Assembly: GCF_036195045.1 (NCBI RefSeq)
Contig: NZ_CP108100.1
Location: forward strand, 4,092,001-4,156,000
Reading direction: 5' to 3'
Length of the DNA stretch: 64,000 nucleotides
From: Streptomyces sp. NBC_00236
GTDB taxonomy: Bacteria > Actinomycetota > Actinomycetes > Streptomycetales > Streptomycetaceae
Position 1 is the first letter of the stretch. Each line of letters begins with the position of its first letter. This document shows positions 58,407 to 64,000 of the stretch, piece after piece. Both the position numbers and the translations under genes were made by a program. Under the pieces are notes generated by a model. That model saw only the letters and a list, made by a program, of their open reading frames with translations, made no database searches and was not told the origin of the DNA.

Positions 58407-59525
58407 TCAGCGGCGTGACATGTAGATGTCGAGAGCCTTGTGCAGCAGCTTGTTGAGCGGGAAGTCCCACTCACCGAGGTACTCCGCGGCCTGGCCGCCG
58501 GTACCCACCTTGAACTGGATCAGGCCGAAGAGGTGATCGGTCTCGTCCAGCGAATCGGAGATGCCGCGCAGGTCGTAGACGGTGGCACCCATCGCGTACG
58601 CGTCACGCAGCATCCGCCACTGCATCGCGTTCGAGGGACGGACCTCGCGCTTGTGGTTGGCCGAGGCGCCGTACGAGTACCAGACGTGCCCGCCCACGAT
58701 CAGCATGGTCGCGGCCGCGACGTTCTCGCCCTCGTGACGCGCGAAATAGAGCCGCATCCGGTTGGGGTCCTCGTTGTTGAGGGCCGTCCACATGCGCTGG
58801 AAGTAGCCGAGCGGGCGCGGGCGGAAGTGGTCACGCTCCGCCGTGATCTCGTAAAGGCGCTGCCACTCGGCGAGCTCCGCGTAGCTCCCCTGGACGACCT
58901 CGACACCGGCCTTCTCGGCCTTCTTGATGTTGCGCCGCCAGAGCTGGTTGAAGCCCTTGTGCACGTCTTCGAGGGAGCGGTTGGCCAGCGGCACCTGGAA
59001 GATGTAGCGAGGCTGTACGTCACCGAATCCGGCGCCGCCGTCCTCTCCCTGCTGCCAGCCCATCTTCCGCAGCCGGTCCGCGACTTCGAAGGCACGGGGC
59101 TCGATGTGGGTGGCCTCGACGTCGCGCAGACGCTTGACGTCCGGGTCCTGGATGCCGGCCTTGATGGCGGCGGCGTCCCAGCGGCGGATGACGACCGGCG
59201 GGCCCATCTTCACGGAGAAGGCGCCCTGCTGCTTGAGATGCGCCAGCATCGGCTGCAGCCAGTCGTTCAGATTGGGGGCGTACCAGTTGATGACCGGGCC
59301 CTCGGGCAGATACGCGAGGTATCGCTTGATCTTGGGCAGCTGCCGGTAGAGCACCAGGCCGGCGCCGACGAGCTGGCCGCCCTTGTCGAACCAGCCCAGG
59401 CTCTCCGAGCGCCACTCGGCCTTCACATCCGCCCATGCCGGGACCTGCATGTGACTGGCCGCGGGCAGGCTCTGGATGTACGCCAGATGCTGCTCTCGGC
59501 TGATGGTCCTCAGGGTCAGGCTCAT
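58407..59525 (-). CDS. femX: FemX-type aminoacyltransferase (lipid II branch)
   Basis: A 372-aa FemABX-family protein made of two GNAT-like domains, with the inserted helical arm typical of the family (about 200-260; [16 protein letters not shown]). The conserved [10 protein letters not shown] near the C-terminus is a family hallmark. In S. coelicolor the gene in this place adds the glycine branch to LL-diaminopimelate of lipid II using Gly-tRNA (from memory). It is preceded by a 186-bp gap and followed by the racemase-like gene. Confidence 0.9.
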   Translation of the reverse strand: MSLTLRTISREQHLAYIQSLPAASHMQVPAWADVKAEWRSESLGWFDKGGQLVGAGLVLYRQLPKIKRYLAYLPEGPVINWYAPNLNDWLQPMLAHLKQQGAFSVKMGPPVVIRRWDAAAIKAGIQDPDVKRLRDVEATHIEPRAFEVADRLRKMGWQQGEDGGAGFGDVQPRYIFQVPLANRSLEDVHKGFNQLWRRNIKKAEKAGVEVVQGSYAELAEWQRLYEITAERDHFRPRPLGYFQRMWTALNNEDPNRMRLYFARHEGENVAAATMLIVGGHVWYSYGASANHKREVRPSNAMQWRMLRDAYAMGATVYDLRGISDSLDETDHLFGLIQFKVGTGGQAAEYLGEWDFPLNKLLHKALDIYMSRR

Positions 59526-59711
59526 GCGGGGCGCTCCTCGGCAGGTGTGTCCCCATGGGTCAGGGGCTCCGGCTCTCGCGCCGAAGCCTACTGTGACCGG
59601 GAAGCGCGCGGTCTGGCCCCGTCGTGCGTGCGGTGCCGGTACGGCGCACGGGGCGGCCCCGTCCGTGGACGGCGCCGCCCCGCAGGCTGCCGGGGCGGTG
59701 CTGCGCCGCGG

Positions 59712-60032
59712 TCAGCCGATCACGCCGCCGAAGAGTCCGCCGTGGGCCATACCCAGGAAGAACCCGAGGCCGGCCGCGCCCATGCCGACCAGCAACGGGA
59801 ACCTCTCCCGTGTGGTGGCGGAGATGTACAGCCCGTAACCGCCCGTGAGGAATCCGACGAGCCCGGCCCACGAGCTGATCAGATGCAGGCTGTGGAACAT
59901 CGCCGTCACGAACGCGAGGGCGCCGAGAACCACCGTCACGGCCACCAGGGTGTCCTGGAGCGGGTGGGGCTTGCCGTCCGTCGCGAAGAGGGAGACGGAG
60001 GAGCGGGGGCGGGATCGCATTGCTTGTGCCAT
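59712..60032 (-). CDS. Hypothetical three-helix membrane protein
   Basis: A 106-aa protein with a polar N-terminus (1-30) and three hydrophobic helices (about 30-50, 56-72, 80-100); the last is Gly-rich. The ATG (60030-60032) has AGGAGG six bases upstream, which decides the start. It is a conserved small gene between femX and rpsF in Streptomyces. No function is recognisable. Confidence 0.8.
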   Translation of the reverse strand: MAQAMRSRPRSSVSLFATDGKPHPLQDTLVAVTVVLGALAFVTAMFHSLHLISSWAGLVGFLTGGYGLYISATTRERFPLLVGMGAAGLGFFLGMAHGGLFGGVIG

Positions 60033-60311
60033 GGAGTACCTCCTGGCCGAAAGGCGGCGCGTCGTGGCGCCGCTCACACCCGATGTGTACAGATTGCGTC
60101 TCCTGACCACCGGATTTCAACCGGAAGCCGGTCTGCAGGTACTCTGTACGGTCTGCACCGGTGTCTGCCCAGGCCAGCACAGTCAGCCCCTTCTCGAAGG
60201 AGGGCGTTGTCAGTGGCGGCTGTTTTACTCGGAGACACTGTTGCTTACGCATCACGACCCTCCTGCCACGGAACGACCGTGGCCGCTGAGTCCAAAGGAG
60301 GTGGGTTCCAC

Positions 60312-60602
60312 ATGCGTCACTACGAGGTGATGGTCATCCTCGACCCCGATCTCGAGGAGCGAGCAGTCTCCCCGCTGATCGAGAACTTCCTCTCCGTCGT
60401 CCGTGAGGGCGAAGGAAAGGTTGAGAAGGTCGACACCTGGGGCCGTCGTCGGCTCGCTTACGAGATCAAGAAGAAGCCCGAGGGCATCTACTCGGTCATC
60501 GACCTGCAGGCCCAGCCTGCGGTCGTCAAGGAGCTTGACCGCCAGATGAACCTGAACGAGTCGGTCCTCCGGACCAAGGTCCTCCGTCCCGAGATCCACT
60601 GA
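60312..60602 (+). CDS. rpsF: 30S ribosomal protein S6 (bS6)
   Basis: A 96-aa ribosomal protein with the S6 N-terminus ([16 protein letters not shown]) and [12 protein letters not shown] near-ideal Shine-Dalgarno AAAGGAGGTG (60295-60304) precedes the ATG. The gene heads the rpsF-ssb-rpsR-rplI operon. The 279-bp gap upstream holds its promoter, which I did not assign. Read-through frames upstream are not genes. Confidence 0.98.
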   Translation: MRHYEVMVILDPDLEERAVSPLIENFLSVVREGEGKVEKVDTWGRRRLAYEIKKKPEGIYSVIDLQAQPAVVKELDRQMNLNESVLRTKVLRPEIH

Positions 60603-60676
60603 GCTTCTAGCTCAGTGGTCATCGGGTTCGAGTAGCAGCAAGCAGCCAGAAGCAATCCCCGCCGAGAGGTTCATCC

Positions 60677-61294
60677 ATGGCAGGCGAGACCGTCATCACG
60701 GTCGTCGGCAATCTCGTCGACGACCCCGAGCTGCGCTTCACCCCGTCCGGTGCGGCGGTCGCGAAGTTCCGCGTCGCGTCCACACCCCGCATCTTCGACC
60801 GGCAGACCAATGAGTGGAAGGACGGCGAAGGCCTGTTCCTCACCTGCTCGGTCTGGCGTCAGGCGGCGGAGAACGTCGCCGAGTCGCTCACGCGAGGCAT
60901 GCGCGTTGTCGTGCAGGGCCGGCTGAAGCAGCGGTCGTACGAAGACCGCGAGGGCGTCAAGCGCACGGTCTACGAGCTGGACGTCGAGGAAGTCGGCCCC
61001 AGTCTCAAGAGCGCGACTGCCAAGGTCACCAAGACCACCGGTCGTGGTGGCCAGGGCGGCGGCCAGGGTGGATACGGCGGCGGCCAGCAGGGTGGCGGTA
61101 ACTGGGGCGGCAGTCCCGGTGCTGGTGGCCAGCAGGGTGGTGGCGGTGCTCCCGCCGACGACCCGTGGGCCACGAGCGCGCCGGCCGGCGGCCAGCAGGG
61201 CGGGGGCCAGCAGAGCGGCGGAGGCGGTTGGGGCGGAAGCTCCGGCGGCTCCGGCGGTTCTGGCGGCGGCTACTCGGACGAGCCTCCCTTCTAG
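60677..61294 (+). CDS. ssb: Single-stranded DNA-binding protein
   Basis: A 205-aa SSB. The OB-fold covers about 1-115 ([28 protein letters not shown]). The rest is a long Gly/Gln-rich linker ending in the acidic tip DEPPF that recruits replication and repair proteins. It is the essential, operon-encoded paralogue (SsbA type) between rpsF and rpsR, as is usual. Confidence 0.98.
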   Translation: MAGETVITVVGNLVDDPELRFTPSGAAVAKFRVASTPRIFDRQTNEWKDGEGLFLTCSVWRQAAENVAESLTRGMRVVVQGRLKQRSYEDREGVKRTVYELDVEEVGPSLKSATAKVTKTTGRGGQGGGQGGYGGGQQGGGNWGGSPGAGGQQGGGGAPADDPWATSAPAGGQQGGGQQSGGGGWGGSSGGSGGSGGGYSDEPPF

Positions 61295-61337
61295 GGCAGC
61301 TCGTACCCCCACTTCTTGATCACACAGGAGAAACACC

Positions 61338-61574
61338 ATGGCGAAGCCGCCTGTGCGCAAGCCTAAGAAGAAGGTCTGCGCGTTCTGCAAGGACAAGACC
61401 CAGTACGTGGACTACAAGGACACGAACATGCTGCGGAAGTTCATTTCCGACCGCGGCAAGATCCGTGCCCGCCGCGTCACCGGCAACTGCACTCAGCACC
61501 AGCGTGACGTCGCCACGGCTGTCAAGAACAGCCGTGAGATGGCGCTGCTGCCCTACACGTCCACCGCGCGATAA
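61338..61574 (+). CDS. rpsR: 30S ribosomal protein S18 (bS18), zinc-binding form
   Basis: A 78-aa protein. It is of the C+ type: CAFC near the N-terminus and GNCTQHQ further on make a likely C-C-C-H zinc site. Streptomyces generally also carries a C- paralogue elsewhere that is made under zinc shortage. RBS AGGAGAAA before the ATG. Confidence 0.97.
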   Translation: MAKPPVRKPKKKVCAFCKDKTQYVDYKDTNMLRKFISDRGKIRARRVTGNCTQHQRDVATAVKNSREMALLPYTSTAR

Positions 61575-61592
61575 GGGAAGGGTGACCGAATC

Positions 61593-62039
61593 ATGAAGAT
61601 CATCCTCACCCACGAGGTCTCCGGCCTCGGTGCTGCTGGCGACGTCGTTGACGTCAAGGACGGGTACGCCCGTAACTACCTGGTTCCGCGTGGCTTTGCC
61701 ATCCGCTGGACCAAGGGTGGCGAGAAGGACGTGGCGCAGATCCGCCGCGCCCGCAAGATCCACGAGATCGCCACGATCGAGCAGGCCAACGAGATCAAGT
61801 CCAAGCTCGAGGCCGTGAAGGTCCGTCTGGCCGTTCGCTCCGGCGACGCCGGCCGTCTCTTCGGCTCTGTCACCCCTGCCGACATCGCTTCGGCGATCAA
61901 GGCTGCGGGTGGCCCGGATGTCGACAAGCGTCGCGTCGAGCTCGGCTCGCCGATCAAGACGCTCGGCGGACACCAGGTGTCCGTGCGTCTGCACCCCGAG
62001 GTCGCTGCGAAGCTCGGCGTCGAGGTTGTTGCTGCCTGA
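61593..62039 (+). CDS. rplI: 50S ribosomal protein L9 (bL9)
   Basis: A 148-aa protein with the L9 N-terminal signature ([30 protein letters not shown]) in two parts, a long connecting helix and the C-terminal domain ending in [12 protein letters not shown]. It is the last gene of the operon and is followed by a strong hairpin and then a parS-derived array. Confidence 0.98.
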   Translation: MKIILTHEVSGLGAAGDVVDVKDGYARNYLVPRGFAIRWTKGGEKDVAQIRRARKIHEIATIEQANEIKSKLEAVKVRLAVRSGDAGRLFGSVTPADIASAIKAAGGPDVDKRRVELGSPIKTLGGHQVSVRLHPEVAAKLGVEVVAA

Positions 62040-62064
62040 TCGGGCCGCACCTCAGCAGAACAGT

Positions 62065-62095
62065 GAAGGGCCGCACCCCGAGGGTGCGGCCCTTC
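62065..62095 (+). terminator. Hairpin terminator after rplI
   Basis: Perfect 14-bp stem (62065-62078 with 62082-62095), 3-nt loop CGA. Confidence 0.9.
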
Positions 62096-62109
62096 GCCGT
62101 TGCCGGGCG

Positions 62110-62220
62110 GCTCCGTTTCACGTGAAACGGGGACCGGTCTCCACGTGAAACGGGACCGGTCTCCACGTGAAACGGGACCGGTCCCTACGAGGATCGGGAC
62201 GGCTCTTCACTTGAAACGGG
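62110..62220. repeat. Decayed parS array with 22-bp period
   Basis: After parS 7 the half-site CACGTGAAAC recurs at 62142-62151 and 62164-62173, then a degraded unit, then CACTTGAAAC at 62208-62217. Unit spacing is 23, 22 and 2x22 bp. The repeat GACCGGTCTCCACGTGAAAC is identical in the two middle units (62132 and 62154). It lies between rplI and the convergent MATE gene. Confidence 0.85.
62115..62128. other. parS: parS site 7
   Basis: Exact GTTTCACGTGAAAC, the first unit of the degenerate array at 62110-62220. Confidence 0.95.
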
Positions 62221-62235
62221 TCCGGAGCGGTGGGC

Positions 62236-63573
62236 TCAGCGGGTGGCGCCCGTGACCACCCATCTGCCGGAGCGGGCGCGAAGCCAGAGCGTCGCCATGC
62301 GTACGAGCATCATGAGAGCCATCGCGCACCACAGCGTGGTCAGGCCGCCCCCGAGGACGGGAACCAGCAGGGCCGCCGGGGCGAAGACCGCCAGGGTGAC
62401 GAGCATGGCCCAGGCCAGATAGGTCCCGTCCCCGGCGCCCATCAGTACGCCGTCCAGGACGAAGACGACTCCGGCGACCGGCTGGGTCAGCGCAACCACC
62501 AGCAGGGCGGGGAACAGCGTGTCCTGCACGGACTGGTCGCTGGTGAAGAGCGGGACGAACAGCGGACGGGCAAGAACGATCAGTGCGCCGAACACGACGC
62601 CGGCGACGACTCCCCACTCCACCATGCGGCGGCAGGCCTCACGGGCGCCCTTGGTGTCACCGGCCCCCAGATAGCGCCCGATGATGGCCTGGCCCGCGAT
62701 GGCGATGGCATCCAGCGCGAAGGCCATCAGGCTCCACAGCGACAGAATGATCTGGTGCGCGGCGATGTCGGTGTCGCCCAGCCGGGCGGCGACGGCGGTG
62801 GCGATGAGCAGGACGGCGCGGAGTGACAGCGTGCGGACCAGAAGGGGCACGCCTGCCCGGGCGCTGGCCTTGATGCCGGCGGCGTCGGGGCGCAGCGAGG
62901 CCCCGTGGCGCCGGGCGCCACGGACCACGACCACGAGATAGGCGACCGCCATGCCGATCTGGGCGATCACCGTGCCCCAGGCCGATCCCGCGATGCCGAG
63001 CCCGGCACCGTAGACGAGGCCGGCGTTGAGGGCCCCGTTGGCGGCGAATCCGCCGATGGCGACGTAGAGCGGGGTGCGGGTGTTCTGCAGGCCCCGGAGC
63101 ACACCGGTCGCGGCCATCACCACGAGCATCGCGGGGATGCCGAGGCTGGAGATCCGGAGGTAGGTGGTCGCGTAGGGGGCCGCGGTGTCGGAGGCGCCGA
63201 ACACCTCGACGAGCCAGGGGGCCAGGGGGAGCGCCAGGGCGATGACGGCGAGGCCGAGCAGGATCGCCAGCCAGATCCCGTCCATTCCCTGGCGGATCGC
63301 GGACGGCAGGTCGCCGGCACCGACCCGTCGTGCGACAGCCGCGGTGGTGGCGTAGGCCAGGAAGACGAAGATGCTCACGCCGGTCATCAGCAAGGCTGCG
63401 GCAACGGCCAGACCGGCCAGTTGTGGAGTCCCGAGGTGGCCGACGATGGCACTGTCGACCATCACGAAAAGGGGCTCTGCCACGAGGGCGCCGAAGGCGG
63501 GGACGGCGAGCGCGATGATCTCGCGGTCGTGTCGCCTGCGACGGGACGGCGGGGTCGCCGGTGCCTGGATCAT
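62236..63573 (-). CDS. MATE family efflux transporter
   Basis: About 445 aa with 12 predicted helices in two related halves of the MATE (DinF-like) type; PLFVMVDSAIVGHLGTPQLAGL is the classical first-half signature. MATE proteins export cationic compounds using Na+ or H+. The ATG at 63571-63573 is preferred over a TTG three codons upstream. The gene lies between rplI and the region where dnaB is expected, as in other Streptomyces. Confidence 0.92.
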   Translation of the reverse strand: MIQAPATPPSRRRRHDREIIALAVPAFGALVAEPLFVMVDSAIVGHLGTPQLAGLAVAAALLMTGVSIFVFLAYATTAAVARRVGAGDLPSAIRQGMDGIWLAILLGLAVIALALPLAPWLVEVFGASDTAAPYATTYLRISSLGIPAMLVVMAATGVLRGLQNTRTPLYVAIGGFAANGALNAGLVYGAGLGIAGSAWGTVIAQIGMAVAYLVVVVRGARRHGASLRPDAAGIKASARAGVPLLVRTLSLRAVLLIATAVAARLGDTDIAAHQIILSLWSLMAFALDAIAIAGQAIIGRYLGAGDTKGAREACRRMVEWGVVAGVVFGALIVLARPLFVPLFTSDQSVQDTLFPALLVVALTQPVAGVVFVLDGVLMGAGDGTYLAWAMLVTLAVFAPAALLVPVLGGGLTTLWCAMALMMLVRMATLWLRARSGRWVVTGATR

Positions 63574-63761
63574 GGGAGCCAATCTAATCTTCCACAGGTA
63601 ATGGATGCAAGCGGTTTGCGATCCTTACAAATGCCGTGGAGTGACGTTCTGGCATGTGCCGGTTGCCGCGATCTTGTGCTGACTTGGAAAGTTTTTCTCC
63701 CCCACAGCCCGTGGATGGAGAAAGTGCAGGTCAAGCCGCTGATGGCGGCGTGGCTATGAGT

Positions 63762-63850
63762 TTGTCCACAGTGCTGTCCCCCGGTCCGTGCACAGGTTCT
63801 GCGGACTTCTCCACAGCATCTGGTCCGTCGTCCACATGCCCTGTGGATAA
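63762..63850. promoter_or_regulatory. DnaA-box cluster at the right edge (upstream of expected dnaB)
   Basis: Exact TTGTCCACA at 63762-63770, TCGTCCACA (one mismatch) at 63828-63836 and the complement of TTATCCACA at 63842-63850. The 427-bp stretch 63574-64000 has no supported gene. Streptomyces gene order predicts dnaB just beyond the window. Confidence 0.75.
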
Positions 63851-64000
63851 CCAGATTGGCTGACGGTGCCGAGGCGCCTACCGTGGTCCGGCGCCCCCAC
63901 CTCGTTTCGGCCCTGGAAACCCGCAGAACCCGACACACCGGAACCGGAGTCGGGCGTCTTGTTTGTCGGTGCCGTGCCGTAAGAAAGAGTGGCACGGCTA

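Noticed and set aside
58440..60311. Upstream extension of the rpsF frame
   Set aside because: It is antisense to femX; rpsF starts at 60312 after a perfect Shine-Dalgarno.

Overview
This is a 64 kb piece of a high-GC actinobacterial chromosome, almost certainly Streptomyces, centred on the replication origin. The evidence is the dnaA-oriC-dnaN arrangement near 28-31 kb with many Streptomyces-type DnaA boxes (TTGTCCACA), seven exact parS sites, abundant GTG starts, class E sortases, CrgA, and a gene order (pbpA-pknB ... gyrA-gyrB-dciA-recF-gnd-dnaN-oriC-dnaA-rpmH-rnpA-yidD-yidC-khpB-rsmG-parA-parB ... trxA-trxB-sigM-murJ ... rpsF-ssb-rpsR-rplI) that I recognise as the conserved origin region of Streptomyces and, in large part, of Mycobacterium. 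Everything looks chromosomal. I saw no insertion sequence, prophage or CRISPR.

Left arm (1-28 kb, mostly minus strand, so co-directional with a fork leaving oriC leftwards): the end of pbpA and pknB; three class E sortases interleaved with a glutamine amidotransferase and a small membrane protein; a DUF881 protein; crgA; a rhomboid protease; a cyclophilin; a DUF5324 protein; then tRNA-Ala. Between tRNA-Ala and tRNA-Ile lies a 7 kb block of Streptomyces-type genes: an HTH protein, a Ser/Thr kinase, two paralogous secreted proteins (one with a VWA domain), a DLW-39 peptide, a secreted DUF6344-like protein and a superinfection-immunity-like protein. After tRNA-Ile come a DUF3566 protein, gyrA, gyrB, dciA (DUF721), recF, gnd and dnaN.

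Origin (28.0-31.1 kb): oriC is the ~950 bp dnaN-dnaA gap with at least 13 DnaA-box-like 9-mers, closed off from dnaA by a 20-bp perfect hairpin. The dnaA-rpmH gap has two more boxes, suggesting dnaA autoregulation. Perfect DnaA boxes also cluster upstream of crgA/rhomboid (8.0 kb) and at the right edge, upstream of where dnaB is expected.

Right arm (31-64 kb): rpmH-rnpA-yidD-yidC-khpB-rsmG and parA-parB run rightwards. Then comes a leftward (head-on) block: DUF6049-like protein, murJ, pseudokinase, sigM, anti-sigma factor, trxB, trxA. After it are the CCA-adding enzyme, an MFS exporter, ino1, a PadR regulator, a class A PBP, a GT87 mannosyltransferase-like protein, an alanine-racemase-like protein, femX, the rpsF-ssb-rpsR-rplI operon and a MATE exporter.

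Common themes are replication and segregation (dnaA, dnaN, gyrAB, recF, dciA, ssb, parABS) and envelope building (PBPs, PknB, MurJ, FemX, CrgA, sortases, YidC). The least explained items are a decaying 22-bp-period parS-derived array after rplI, parS sites buried inside terminator palindromes, DnaA-box clusters away from oriC, the duplicated VWA/sandwich secreted pair next to a kinase, and a pseudokinase encoded apart from MurJ.
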